From the NCBI GenBank assembly GCA_002839605.1, contig PGYK01000004.1:1-64000 (forward strand): a DNA stretch of 64,000 bases, read 5' to 3'. Under the pieces are notes generated by a model, which was not told the DNA's origin, searched no databases, and worked only from the letters and a program-made list of their open reading frames with translations. Position numbers and translations under genes: made by a program. Within the stretch, counting starts at the first letter, position 1. Every line of letters begins with the position of its first letter. Below, in pieces: positions 48,074 through 57,000 of this stretch. This stretch comes from Methanomicrobiales archaeon HGW-Methanomicrobiales-3. Its GTDB lineage: Archaea; Halobacteriota; Methanomicrobia; Methanomicrobiales; Methanospirillaceae.

Positions 48074-48624
48074 CCGCATCCCAGGAACCCGCGGATACTC
48101 CGGCTTGTGCGGCCGCCAAAATAGATATCCCGCTCACTCATGGTAGATACCTCTTCGATAGTGAAATGGACCTTCGGGTGTTCCCTCTTGAGCATCTCCA
48201 ACAACCGTTTCAGTTCAGTACGGGGTACAATACTGATCAGGACCGCAACTGCCGGTACGAACTGGCCCGACCCGTTGATCCGCGTTGTCCCGAACCCCAT
48301 CGTCCCCATACGGCTGATCAGCGGTTCAGGATCCTCAGTACAGAAAATCCGGATAACGGCCGTGCCGAGGCCGATCCACGATTCTATCGTCATCCCCAAA
48401 AGTGTACCAATCCCGTATCCTAGCATGTATGCAAGGATCCCGGGGATATTGTCAAGATTCGTCAGTACGAGCCCGGTTGAGACGATCCAGACGCCGATCT
48501 TCAGCGTCCCGATACCCGAAGCGAGGTATTTGTGGCCTTTTGTTACATAGACAAGACGGATCGTCTCCATGGTGGTCTCGACAATCCGTGCAACAAGGAT
48601 GATAAGCGGTAAGACAAGATCCAT
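48070..48624 (-). CDS. UPF0316 (DUF2179/DUF5698) membrane protein, copy 1
   Basis: 184 residues. Three N-terminal membrane helices (MDLVLPLIILVARIVET..., GIGTLKIGVWIVSTGLVLT, ILAYMLGYGIGTLLGM) precede a DUF2179 cytoplasmic domain. VETTMETIRLVYVTKG is the family signature. Role unknown; DUF2179 domains often bind small ligands. The stop overlaps the dhs start by four bases. The ATG at 48624 gives the conserved N-terminus; the longer frame is not supported. Confidence 0.88.
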   Translation of the reverse strand: MDLVLPLIILVARIVETTMETIRLVYVTKGHKYLASGIGTLKIGVWIVSTGLVLTNLDNIPGILAYMLGYGIGTLLGMTIESWIGLGTAVIRIFCTEDPEPLISRMGTMGFGTTRINGSGQFVPAVAVLISIVPRTELKRLLEMLKREHPKVHFTIEEVSTMSERDIYFGGRTSRSIRGFLGCG

Positions 48625-49068
48625 TACGCATCCATAACCTGTGACCGCAGCTGACGTACGGTAATCTAGGCGTATCGGATTGCGGGTATGTATGCTTTGT
48701 GGGGTACTGGAAAAACATCCGTGCAATGGATCACTGCGATAATGCAGACGGTGTCAGTTATATTTCCAGATCATCGTGGAGCAGATCAAAAGCCGGTTTG
48801 TTGCGGAAAATATACCGGTACAGGATCCTCTTCAGTGCGAAGAACCAGTCTTTCCACACACGCGTACACATTCTGTTAAATGGCGAAGTTGCCGCCCCAG
48901 GCCAGAGCATTCATCAGAGGGTCTTTCCATGAGGGATTGACACCGGATGAAATGGTGAGATTACTGAAATCATACCGGGCCAATAGCCTGCAATTCCCGC
49001 ACCCTGCTATCCTGATTGCTGTGTTCAGGATCTCGTAAAAAAAATGGTGCGGGATATCCGGATCCCGG
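48625..49068. other. Gap upstream of the UPF0316-dhs pair
   Basis: About 440 bases with short frames on both strands (for instance 48876-49109 minus, 48688-48879 plus) that lack SD sequences and protein character. The promoter of the UPF0316-dhs pair should lie within the first 100 bases. Confidence 0.4.
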
Positions 49069-49260
49069 CTATCGGCCGGAACCGCTTTGCAACCCTGATA
49101 TTCCGGCATTATTCCACGATTTGCTCTCTTTTTCCTTCATCCAGCATTCATAGTGGTAGGTTCTGTTGTCTGTCCAGACCGTATCATCGTAAATGTGCAG
49201 CAGTTGTCCGCACCGGTGACAGACATTACGTATCCATGTTACAGGGATAATTTTCTTCAT
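49069..49260 (-). CDS. Small Cys/His protein (putative zinc-binding)
   Basis: 63 residues. NVCHRCGQLLH and YHYECWMKE give a CxxC...H...HxxxC-type spacing like a single treble-clef or LIM-like zinc site. GGTG six bases before the third ATG sets the start at 49260; GTG and ATG codons lie just upstream. It follows the next gene by about 20 bases on the same strand, so the two may be an operon. Not assigned to a family. Confidence 0.55.
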   Translation of the reverse strand: MKKIIPVTWIRNVCHRCGQLLHIYDDTVWTDNRTYHYECWMKEKESKSWNNAGISGLQSGSGR

Positions 49261-49281
49261 CATCATCACCGATTTTCCGCT

Positions 49282-49620
49282 CTAATGCACCGGATAAAGA
49301 TTTTTCAATCGTGTGTATTCATGGATTACACAATCCGGAGTAGTGCACCTCCAGAGTTTTCTCTCACCGGGTCCTGCAATAAGGACCATCGGTTTGCGAC
49401 ATTCACAGCAGAAGACCTTTCTCATGGATTCCTTCAGGGTATTTCCCTCGCGCTGGATTATATCGAAAAGACAGGCGATTCCCAGCCTGTCAGGCAAGGG
49501 AATGATTGCAGGACATCCGATACAATCGCATGCATCAGCACAATCCGGCCTGGCCTTGGCTGCGAGCGTCCTGATATCTTGAACTGCAAGGTAGATCTTC
49601 TCCATTTTTTTATCGCTCAT
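49282..49620 (-). CDS. Cys-rich small protein with zinc-ribbon-like C-terminus
   Basis: 112 residues. First part is helical with CADACDCIGC; the C-terminal part has FCCECRKPMVLI and LWRCTTPDC, a CxxC/CxxxxC ribbon like those of topoisomerase or restriction-associated zinc fingers. GGAGG five bases before the ATG at 49620 is decisive for the start. Function unknown. Precedes another small Cys protein. Confidence 0.65.
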   Translation of the reverse strand: MSDKKMEKIYLAVQDIRTLAAKARPDCADACDCIGCPAIIPLPDRLGIACLFDIIQREGNTLKESMRKVFCCECRKPMVLIAGPGERKLWRCTTPDCVIHEYTRLKNLYPVH

Positions 49621-49729
49621 CAAATCCTCCATCTGACGAAATTTCAGCTACCATTTCCAATTCCTGTGTTTTTCATTCAACCGGGAACTTCGGATCCCCC
49701 ATCACCATAGCCGATGAAAACCATCATTA

Positions 49730-49825
49730 TTAGAACAACGATCCGGCCATAATCATGACGAGAATCCAGATAATCAGGAGAGCCACAAGCCCCCAGAATA
49801 CCTGATCCACCGTATAATATTCCAA
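49730..49825 (-). CDS. 31-residue single-helix membrane protein
   Basis: TTG start; AGGTGA lies six bases upstream, an ideal spacing. The product opens (M/L)EYYTVDQVFWGLVAL and continues as one membrane helix (LLIIWILVMIMAGSLF). The clear SD and fully hydrophobic body support a real mini-protein. No known family. It lies alone between two small minus-strand Cys-protein genes. Confidence 0.5.
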   Translation of the reverse strand: MEYYTVDQVFWGLVALLIIWILVMIMAGSLF

Positions 49826-49996
49826 GCCAGGTCACCTGCCATTATTACCCTGTTTTTATTCTTCGGTACGGGTTTCATTATATGTCCCGGAGGATACCCG
49901 GAACCGACCGCGTTGTCCAGTCCTTTCACCTGAAACCAGAAATTGATGAGACCGGTTTTTCCTGACCGGTCATCGTATTTTTTTTATCAATGCGCA

Positions 49997-50224
49997 TCAG
50001 TACGTCCGTCGTGATGATCGTGCATTCCGGCGTTGCATTAATTGCATAAACTGCTGGTTCCGTGGACATTCATACGGATTCACACCCTGCTCCGGGTTCC
50101 ATTTCCCTTCCATCGGGTTGAATCGTGCCGGGCACGATACTGCCTCAACGAACGGCGAATGAATTCCCGGCACCATCCTGGTTATGATGTGTTCGCAGTC
50201 CCTGCAAAACGAATGTATACTCAT
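49997..50224 (-). CDS. Small Cys-containing protein
   Basis: 75 residues. FCRDCEH, VSCPARFNP and YECPRNQQF give four cysteines that could bind one metal. AGGA about ten bases before the ATG supports the start. The ATG overlaps the stop of the upstream small gene by four bases. No family recognised; likely cytoplasmic. Confidence 0.6.
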   Translation of the reverse strand: MSIHSFCRDCEHIITRMVPGIHSPFVEAVSCPARFNPMEGKWNPEQGVNPYECPRNQQFMQLMQRRNARSSRRTY

Positions 50225-50448
50225 GACACTGTTTCCTGTTCTGAATAACCATCAGGGATACCCTGACGTATCATCCGGGCGATGTTCACTGAATCTGGAA
50301 TGACGCCCTGTGCAAGCATTACCGGATGAAAAAAGATGATGGGGGATTGAGGTGTTACTGCTGTATCAGTTGGGGCTTGATGAATTTGATGAATTGAAGG
50401 AATTATTCGATGTGTAATCATCTTCTGAATGCATCCGGCTTGAGCCAT
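50221..50448 (-). CDS. Possible small protein, coupled to the next gene
   Basis: 75 residues, MAQAGCIQKMITHRIIPSIH onward, with no SD and no recognised relative. The only support is the four-base ATGA overlap with the Cys-containing gene at 50224. An internal ATG ten codons in is an alternative start. Could be a chance frame. Confidence 0.35.
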   Translation of the reverse strand: MAQAGCIQKMITHRIIPSIHQIHQAPTDTAVTPQSPIIFFHPVMLAQGVIPDSVNIARMIRQGIPDGYSEQETVS

Positions 50449-50598
50449 TACACAAAGGAATACACCAATTCATCGCATCACTCCTGTACACATATTTGTC
50501 GTATGATAATAAGTAGTTTAAGGTGTTCCCTACGGGGATAATTGAACTTCAGTTACCTTTACCAGTCTGATATTATTTGAGACCATACGGATTCCGGA

Positions 50599-51201
50599 TT
50601 ATTTTTTCCTGCCCGGGCCCGCCAGCGTATGAATCATCCCGGTGACCGAATCGCGGTTCCTGTACCGGAAGACGCCCTCGTTCACGTACCGGACATCCTC
50701 AATCGAGAAGAACGCCCGGGGGTTGATCCTCTCAATACCCAGAGTAATCCGGGAGAGCTCCGACCGGTTCACCAGCGACAGGATCATGGTGACGGTTCCC
50801 TGCGATCCTCGGGCATCGATACAGGTAACCCCGTGATTCTCTGACTGGAAGTATGCGGTGATCGCGCCACAGGATTCATCGGTTGTCACGATACGCAGGA
50901 TCACCATGCCGAGGGACAATTTCTCCTCGACAACGAGCCCGATATACGTCCCCATCGCAAATCCCAGCGCGAACGCGAGGAAATTTGCGATATTGGCAAG
51001 GTCTTTCATCACAACCTCGACTGCCAGCAGCCAGATCACGATCTCAAAAAACGCGATCACTGCGGCAAGGACACGGATACCTTTGGATATAAAGACAATC
51101 CGCACCGTCTCCATCGTTACATCACAAACGCGGGCCAGAAAGATCAGCAGGGGCAGGATTACCCATGCATAGAGTTCGGGACTTATTGGGAGAAATGCCA
51201 T
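50599..51201 (-). CDS. UPF0316 (DUF2179/DUF5698) membrane protein, copy 2
   Basis: 200 residues. Three membrane helices with the signature CDVTMETVRIVFISKG, then a DUF2179 domain. It shares the plan of the copy at 48070 but is clearly diverged in the C-terminal half (NRSELSRITLGIERINPRAF against a PRTELKRLLEMLKREHP block). Single gene, divergent from the MFS transporter. Confidence 0.88.
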   Translation of the reverse strand: MAFLPISPELYAWVILPLLIFLARVCDVTMETVRIVFISKGIRVLAAVIAFFEIVIWLLAVEVVMKDLANIANFLAFALGFAMGTYIGLVVEEKLSLGMVILRIVTTDESCGAITAYFQSENHGVTCIDARGSQGTVTMILSLVNRSELSRITLGIERINPRAFFSIEDVRYVNEGVFRYRNRDSVTGMIHTLAGPGRKK

Positions 51202-51379
51202 TCACTCGCCTTAAAGTGTCATCCATACGAGGACGATAATCATAGGATGCTGCCTCTACCCATATCAACATTCCCAGGCAGGATCCGGCAGATTATATGG
51301 AAGAGAACCAACAGTAATACAAGATACTTTTCATGGAATACCCTGCCAGCCGCAACAGCACAGACAGAACGTATGCGTA

Positions 51380-52924
51380 ATGAACCTGCTCCCCCCGTCA
51401 CAGGAACTCACACAGGACGAGGTTGAGCAGGGATTATCGAATATTATTTTCGACGGACTGACTACCCATGCATTCGTCACGCTGACCAGCGGTATCTTCC
51501 TGATCGCATTCGCCCTGGAACTGGGAGCATCCAACATTGTTATCGGCTTTCTTGCAGCGATCCCGGCGCTCACAGAGCTTATCCAGATCCCGGCTGTCGG
51601 ATTAATCGAACGTGTCCGAAATCGTCGCCTCATTACCGTTGTCGCCTCATTCCTGTCCCGGGGGTTATGGCTCGTTATCGCTCTCATCCCGTTCCTGTTC
51701 TCAAAGCAGGCCGGGATCTATTGCCTGATCTTCCTTCTGATCCTGTACTCGTGCATCTCATCCGTCAAGCACTGCAGCTGGAAGTCCTGGATGCGGGACC
51801 TGATACCGGACGAGATCCTCGGGATGTTCTTCTCGCGGAGGATGGCACTCTCGTTTGCTCTCGCTATCGTTCTCTCCCTCTGTGCCAGTTTCTTCCTCGA
51901 TCTCTGGCAGAGCGACAGCCTGAGGGAGCCGGCCTACGGCTACTCGCTGATCTTCCTTGCGGGGAGTCTCATCGGTCTTGCCGGTACCTACTACCTGATC
52001 CGGACCCCCGAGCCGCAGATGACCCGGCAATTCAGTGCTCCGCTTACGAGCCGGTTTTCCATCTGGTTTGCCGATACGAACTTCCGCAATCTGATCATCT
52101 TCCTCAGCCTGTGGAGTTTTGCCGTCAACCTGGCAGCGCCGTTCGTCACGGTCTATCTCCTGAAACGACTCTCGCTCGATCTCACCATCGTTATTATATT
52201 GTCCATTGTCAGTCAGGTATGCAGCATCGTCTCGCTGCCGCTCTGGGGATCCATCGCCGACCGGTTCAGCAACAAATCCGTGCTCCACGTAGCCGGCCCG
52301 CTCTTCCTGCTCTGTTTCCTTGCGCTCACGTTCACAAACCTCCCCGATCCCCATGCCTTCACGATGCCGCTTCTCATCATCATCCATATCATCATGGGAG
52401 TGTCAATGGCCGGTGTCACGCTTGCCGCCGGCAATATCGGGCTGAAACTGGCCCCGAAGGGATCGGCTACATCCTACCTTGCAGGCATCAGCATCTTCAC
52501 GGCGCTTACCGCAGGGATTGCTCCTGTCATCGGCGGTTTTTTTGTCGATCATCTTGCCGAGTGCGAACTGACATGGAACCTGATCTGGAAGAGTCCCGGC
52601 ATCCAGTTCACCATCCCGACGCTCTACCTGATCCACTGGGATTACTTCTTTGTCTTCGCGTTCCTGATCGGGCTGTACTCTCTCCACCGGCTCTCGTATG
52701 TTCAGGAGCAGGGCGAGGTGGACGAGCCGATATTCATCCCCTCGCTCATCGCGTACGGCAAGGACATGCGGAATTTCTCGACTGCCGGCGGCATCCGGAA
52801 CCTTCTCCGCTTCCCGGTGAACGGCATCGATATCCAGTCCGACAACACATCACGAGAATGCCGGCTTGCCCGGGCAGTACAGAAATTCGGCGACGAAAAA
52901 AGAAATTCGGAGGAAGGACGGTAG
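51380..52924 (+). CDS. Major facilitator superfamily transporter
   Basis: 514 residues with about twelve membrane helices (for example GIFLIAFALELGASNIVIGF, LIIFLSLWSFAVNLAAPF, LPLWGSIADRFSNKSVL). The loop GSIADRFSNK is the MFS motif-A-like turn in the second half. Substrate unknown. The C-terminal tail is long and charged. It starts without a clear SD. A downstream shadow frame of 454 codons on the same strand is not a gene. Confidence 0.88.
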   Translation: MNLLPPSQELTQDEVEQGLSNIIFDGLTTHAFVTLTSGIFLIAFALELGASNIVIGFLAAIPALTELIQIPAVGLIERVRNRRLITVVASFLSRGLWLVIALIPFLFSKQAGIYCLIFLLILYSCISSVKHCSWKSWMRDLIPDEILGMFFSRRMALSFALAIVLSLCASFFLDLWQSDSLREPAYGYSLIFLAGSLIGLAGTYYLIRTPEPQMTRQFSAPLTSRFSIWFADTNFRNLIIFLSLWSFAVNLAAPFVTVYLLKRLSLDLTIVIILSIVSQVCSIVSLPLWGSIADRFSNKSVLHVAGPLFLLCFLALTFTNLPDPHAFTMPLLIIIHIIMGVSMAGVTLAAGNIGLKLAPKGSATSYLAGISIFTALTAGIAPVIGGFFVDHLAECELTWNLIWKSPGIQFTIPTLYLIHWDYFFVFAFLIGLYSLHRLSYVQEQGEVDEPIFIPSLIAYGKDMRNFSTAGGIRNLLRFPVNGIDIQSDNTSRECRLARAVQKFGDEKRNSEEGR

Positions 52925-52959
52925 GTCCTCCCGTTTTTTTGGCTCCTCGGGATATGCCT

Positions 52960-52967
52960 TTTTATAG
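52960..52967 (+). promoter_or_regulatory. TATA box for the receiver-kinase gene
   Basis: TTTTATAG, about 33-40 bases before the ATG at 53000. Initiation near 52990 leaves a leader of about ten bases with no SD, so translation is probably nearly leaderless. Confidence 0.45.
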
Positions 52968-52999
52968 TACCATGGTGTTGTACCAAATAAGCGCTGGCC

Positions 53000-54523
53000 A
53001 TGATTCCAAGGATTTCCATTCTCTATGTTGACAATGATCCGACCCTCCTTGAGCTGGGCAGAATATTCCTAGAAAAGAACGAAACGTTCAGAGTTCAGAC
53101 AAGTACGTCGGTCCATGATGCCACAGACCTGCTTGCTGCAAACCAGTATGATGTTGTAGTCTCTGATTACCAGATGCCGGATCGGGACGGGATTGATTTT
53201 CTTAAATATATCCGGGCCAGTCACGACGATCTCCCTTTCATCCTCTTCACCGGCAGAGGCCGGGAAGAAGTGGTTATCGAAGCGATCAATAATGGTGCAG
53301 ATTTCTACCTCCAGAAAGGTGGAAATCCCACCCCCCAGTTCGCCGAACTCTCCCAGAAGATCAGGGCAGCGGTTGAGAAACGAAAGACCGGTGAGACCCT
53401 CAGGAAACAGACGGTCGTGCTGGAAGAGCGGGTAAAGGAGCTGAAATGCCTGTACCGCCTCGCAGAAGCAATCAATATCCCTGGCATCTCTCTCGATGAT
53501 ATGTTACAAGGCTGTGTCAACCTCATCCCCTCCGGTTACCAGTGCCCTGATTGTACGTGTGTCCGTGTGGTGTTCCGAGACCGTGAATTCACGACACCGG
53601 GTTTTTCAAAATCGGTCTGGAACCAGAACGCGCTCATCTTCCTTGACGGTGCATGTACCGGCACCATCGAAGTTTCCTATACCGGCAGATTGGCAGAACG
53701 GGTGAACGATGCGTTCCTGGCCGAAGAGAATTCCCTCCTGAACGGCGTCGTGAAGATCCTCGAAAACAGTATTGCCCGTAAGATTGCGGAAGACAACATT
53801 CGGGATTTCTTTGAGAAACGGGAGAATCCGATACAAAAAGATGTGCCAGGGCAGATTTCAGCTGGCGGAAACCTTCAGCGTACTGGGATGGAGGAGGACC
53901 TGCGGAAATCCCGGGAACAGAAAGAGGTGCTGCTCCGTGAGGTTCAGCAGCGGGTGAAAAACAACCTGCGTGCAGTTCACGATCTTCTTGCGCTCCAGCA
54001 AAAATATATCCGGGACGAGAAGGTTCTCAAGACACTTCATGAAAGCCAGAACCGGATCCGGGCGATGGCGCTTGTCCACGAGATCCTCTACCAGACTCCG
54101 GAGATCACGAATATTGATCTTGCGCTGTATGTCAATACTCTCGGGAAGAACCTGTTCGATTTTTATAAAATCAAAGGGTCACGGATTACCCTGCGAACGG
54201 ATATACCGGGGATATGTATCGGGGTAAACTCGGCTATTCCCATCGGCCTGATCATGAATGAGCTGATCTCGAATGCCCTCAAACATGCGTTTCCCGGGAA
54301 CTCCAGCGGGGAGATCTTCATCAGGGTTCGGAAAAAGGACCGGTCCATCTCGCTCCTCGTCCGTGACACCGGTGCAGGAATGCCCCGGGACCTGAACTGG
54401 CGCGATTTAAAATCGCTGGGGTTACGCATGGTCTTCTCACTGGTGGAACAGATGAACGGTACAATCGGTCTTGACCGTAGCAGGGGGACGGAGTTCTCCA
54501 TGGTCCTGGAAGAGCGGAAATGA
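53000..54523 (+). CDS. Receiver-sensor-HisKA_2-like kinase with substituted phospho-acceptor
   Basis: 507 residues. Receiver 1-125 (YVDNDP, VVSDYQMPDRDG, FTGRG, YLQKGG); a sensor region about 145-265 with paired Cys (YQCPDCTC); a coiled linker; then HisKA_2 and HATPase. The usual HHRVKNN reads QQRVKNN (CAG CAG), so both histidines are glutamine. The HATPase looks sound (MNELISNALKHAF, VRDTGAGMP). It can therefore bind ATP but should not autophosphorylate at the normal site. It could act as an ATP-driven scaffold or phosphatase, or use another residue. Confidence 0.88.
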   Translation: MIPRISILYVDNDPTLLELGRIFLEKNETFRVQTSTSVHDATDLLAANQYDVVVSDYQMPDRDGIDFLKYIRASHDDLPFILFTGRGREEVVIEAINNGADFYLQKGGNPTPQFAELSQKIRAAVEKRKTGETLRKQTVVLEERVKELKCLYRLAEAINIPGISLDDMLQGCVNLIPSGYQCPDCTCVRVVFRDREFTTPGFSKSVWNQNALIFLDGACTGTIEVSYTGRLAERVNDAFLAEENSLLNGVVKILENSIARKIAEDNIRDFFEKRENPIQKDVPGQISAGGNLQRTGMEEDLRKSREQKEVLLREVQQRVKNNLRAVHDLLALQQKYIRDEKVLKTLHESQNRIRAMALVHEILYQTPEITNIDLALYVNTLGKNLFDFYKIKGSRITLRTDIPGICIGVNSAIPIGLIMNELISNALKHAFPGNSSGEIFIRVRKKDRSISLLVRDTGAGMPRDLNWRDLKSLGLRMVFSLVEQMNGTIGLDRSRGTEFSMVLEERK

Positions 54524-54722
54524 CATGTATCATCTGGTTTTTTACAATGTGTATCTCAAGAAGGAACGGAGGATTCTGGGGAGAACAAAAGAGGAGGCCG
54601 AAAGAGATCCGACCGGATAAGGAATGGGGATGATACGGAAACAAAGGGTGAAGAAAAAGGATTAAGAAAGCACCGGATTACGGCCCGACAATTTAAACGA
54701 ATCGCCTCACGTCTGCATATGC

Positions 54723-55007
54723 CCGATCAACAGCGACGAGCGTTCCGCAGGAGCGGTATGCAAGGAGCGGGCCCTAGCAGCCGCTGGCACCGGAGCAACG
54801 CGACAAGCCCGGGGCATCAATCCTACCAACAAACAGGGCAACTCCGGAAAACAGCGAGGTGATGTGAGCGGAACGGGCGAAAAGCCTGCGGAGACGAACA
54901 TGACCGAGCGTCACCGGCATGTCCCGAACAGCAGCAGCAGATCGCCGCCCGCGTCGCACGCTTCGCACGACTCCGCCGTGCAAAGCCCCGCTCCGCGACC
55001 GGCTCAA
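54723..55007 (+). repeat. R2 long GC-rich repeat, copy F
   Basis: Starts near GATCAACAGCGACGAGCG, then GGAGCGGGCC, GCAGCCGCTGGCACCGGAGC, AACTCCGGAAAACAGCGAGG, GTGATGTGAGCGGAACGGGC, GAACATGACCGAGCGTCACC, GATCGCCGCCCGCGTCGCAC and GCTCCGCGACCGGCT. It matches the second half of copy E. The first half (the GACTGCCCGT module) is missing. It ends 17 bases from the convergent cupin gene. Confidence 0.78.
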
Positions 55008-55023
55008 AAAAGGGTATTTCCGT

Positions 55024-55362
55024 TTAGAGCAATTTCGTCTCTTCGATCGGTTTCGGTACTTTTACGACAAGAACCCGGAAGACCGAAGAGCTTTCGTTGG
55101 TCCACTTGTGCGGGATTTTCGCCGGACTCTCAATGAGCATGTCCTTTTCGACACTTTTCTTTTCATCCCCAATCTCGACAATGCCGGTTCCTTCCAGGAC
55201 ATAAAAGAAAACGTCGACGGGTGTTACATGTTTTTTCAGCGCTTCCCCGGGCTGGAGCGTAATGACAACAGCCATTGCATGCGGAGAATCGTAGATCTTG
55301 CGTGCATCGACATGATGCGGGTTTGGACCCGATACAATATTTGCAACTTCAGTAATCTTCAT
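55024..55362 (-). CDS. Cupin-domain protein (operon with siroheme reductase-like gene)
   Basis: 112 residues, one cupin barrel: VVITLQPGEALKKHVTPVD, then YVLEGTGIVEIGDEK and PAKIPHKWTN. The His/Glu metal ligands are partly kept. AAGGTGAG precedes the ATG, and the upstream gene's stop is one base away. Last gene of the hxlR operon. Possibly a metal-dependent enzyme or sensor in the nitrogen or sulfur stress response. Confidence 0.9.
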   Translation of the reverse strand: MKITEVANIVSGPNPHHVDARKIYDSPHAMAVVITLQPGEALKKHVTPVDVFFYVLEGTGIVEIGDEKKSVEKDMLIESPAKIPHKWTNESSSVFRVLVVKVPKPIEETKLL

Positions 55363-55363
55363 C

Positions 55364-56053
55364 TTAGCTCACCTTCTCAATCTGGATATAGGGAAGTAAT
55401 GTCAGCAGTTCGGATTTGAGCGTTTCCATCCCGATACGTTCTATGAACCGTGCCGTCCGCTCTTTTGCATGGGCATTGCGTTGGTAATATTCAAGGAGCC
55501 TGCCTGCACAATCCATTACTTCGGCGGCAGTCAGGTCGCTTGCTACGATATCGCCGATCCGTGCCTTCCGTCCTGCATTGCCACCGAAGAAGACCGTCCA
55601 TCCCCTGTTCGTTCCCATGATTCCGAGATCCCGAATCTGGCTCTCGCCGCAGCAGCGCTGGCATCCTGAGACTCCGATCTTGATTTTGGCCGGGAAGGTC
55701 TGATCCCTGAACCGCTCTTCGAGGGCCCGTGCCAGGCCGATCGAGTCCTGGTTACCATACCGGCACATCTCCGTGCCAAGGCATGCCTGCACGAACTTGA
55801 CACAGGGAGCAGACTCGGGCTGTGCAAGCGGCCCGAGTTCCTGAAACACGTCTGCCACGTCTCCCGGTTCAAGGCCGATGAGCGCGAACCGCTGTCCGCT
55901 TGTTATCTTGAGCATCGGCACCCGGTACTTTCGCCCGATCCTGGCAATCTTTTCGAGATCATCCGGCGTTACAATTCCCGCCGGCATCCGCGTGACAACG
56001 GCGTACCGTTTTCCATCCCGCTGGAGGAGTGCTCCTTTCGTGGAACCTGTCAT
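55364..56053 (-). CDS. Small siroheme/4Fe-4S sulfite-nitrite reductase-like protein
   Basis: 229 residues, about half of a full assimilatory enzyme. An N-terminal ferredoxin-like half-domain (about 15-80, with TSGQRFALIG) is followed by the cluster motifs Cx5C (C91, C97) and Cx3C (C131, C135), which bind a siroheme-linked [4Fe-4S]. Small reductases of this kind occur in methanogens, with uncertain substrate. AGGGGTGA precedes the ATG. The neighbours (hcp, ferredoxin, hxlR) suggest nitrite, hydroxylamine or sulfite handling. Confidence 0.88.
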   Translation of the reverse strand: MTGSTKGALLQRDGKRYAVVTRMPAGIVTPDDLEKIARIGRKYRVPMLKITSGQRFALIGLEPGDVADVFQELGPLAQPESAPCVKFVQACLGTEMCRYGNQDSIGLARALEERFRDQTFPAKIKIGVSGCQRCCGESQIRDLGIMGTNRGWTVFFGGNAGRKARIGDIVASDLTAAEVMDCAGRLLEYYQRNAHAKERTARFIERIGMETLKSELLTLLPYIQIEKVS

Positions 56054-56115
56054 TCTTCTTCACCCCTCTTTTGGTATCTCTTCATAAATCATCATCCGGC
56101 AAACGAATGTTTCCT

Positions 56116-56970
56116 TCACGGGCCCAGTCCCCCGTTAATCAGGATTGTCGTGTCCGTAAGCGGAATCTTCTTTTTCGCCCGTTCCAGTGCCTTTTCTACA
56201 ACATACCGCACGCCGTTACAGCACGGGACCTCCATGTGGACGATCGAGATTGATTTGATCGTGTGGCGGCTGAAGATTTCCGCCATTTTCGCGATGTAGC
56301 CCTCAATGTCCTGGTCCAGTTTCGGGCAGAAAATGATCACGATCCGCCCCCGCAGGAACTCCTGGTGGAATCCTGCATATGCAAAAGGCACACAGTCCGC
56401 AGCGATCAGCAGGTCCGCATTGTCAAAATACTGCGCTCCTGAATTCAGGAGTGAGAGCTGGACCGGCCACTGGCGGAGTTCGGATTCAGCTTTTACCGGT
56501 GGCTGCTGATCGGGCGCTGATGGGTTTTTCGGAATGCTCCGTGCTGCGGATCCCGGGCAGGTGGCAAAAGGTGAGCGCCCCCCCTGCCCGGGTTGTGGCG
56601 GACAGACCGGGCCGCGATGGTCGGGAACGCCGATGGCCTTTTCCTGTAAGTATTCAATCGCCTGCGCATAGAGTTCCAGCTGCCCGTGCCCGGCAAGATG
56701 TTCGAGATGAGCTTTGATGACCGGGACACCCTGTTTCACGATGGTCGCCATCACGACTTTTTCATCATAGGGTACAGCCTCACGTTCGATAACAGAGATA
56801 GCTCCTTCCGGACAGGTTCCGATGCAGGCACCAAGGCCGTCGCAAAAAAGATCGGAGACGAGCCGTGCCTTCCCTTCAATAATCTGGAGGGCTCCCTCCG
56901 GGCAGTCCGGGATGCACTGGCCGCACCCCGTGCATTTCATTTCGTCAATACTGATAATCTTCCGTTTCAT
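56116..56970 (-). CDS. Ferredoxin-domain iron-sulfur protein
   Basis: 284 residues. Two 4Fe-4S motifs at the N-terminus: CTGCGQCIPDCPEG, and CDGLGACIGTCPEG with an altered first spacing. A Pro/Gln-rich linker near 120-160 leads to a domain with DNADLLIAADCVPFAYAGF and CCNGVRYVVEKAL. This plan is found next to hcp in several anaerobes and probably passes electrons to Hcp or the reductase. Follows hxlR by 30 bases. Confidence 0.87.
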   Translation of the reverse strand: MKRKIISIDEMKCTGCGQCIPDCPEGALQIIEGKARLVSDLFCDGLGACIGTCPEGAISVIEREAVPYDEKVVMATIVKQGVPVIKAHLEHLAGHGQLELYAQAIEYLQEKAIGVPDHRGPVCPPQPGQGGRSPFATCPGSAARSIPKNPSAPDQQPPVKAESELRQWPVQLSLLNSGAQYFDNADLLIAADCVPFAYAGFHQEFLRGRIVIIFCPKLDQDIEGYIAKMAEIFSRHTIKSISIVHMEVPCCNGVRYVVEKALERAKKKIPLTDTTILINGGLGP

Positions 56971-57000
56971 GATCTACTCCGTATATCCAAGAATGATTCA

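Noticed and set aside
48688-49109. Small frames on both strands in the gap upstream of the UPF0316-dhs pair
   Set aside because: Neither has an SD or protein-like composition, and they overlap each other.
51758-52387. 209-codon minus-strand frame
   Set aside because: Antisense to the MFS gene and very rich in charged residues, as expected from complementing hydrophobic codons.
51667-53031. 454-codon plus-strand open frame overlapping the MFS transporter
   Set aside because: It lies in another frame of a clear twelve-helix protein; its translation is Arg/His/Pro-rich with no domain. It is a GC-driven shadow.
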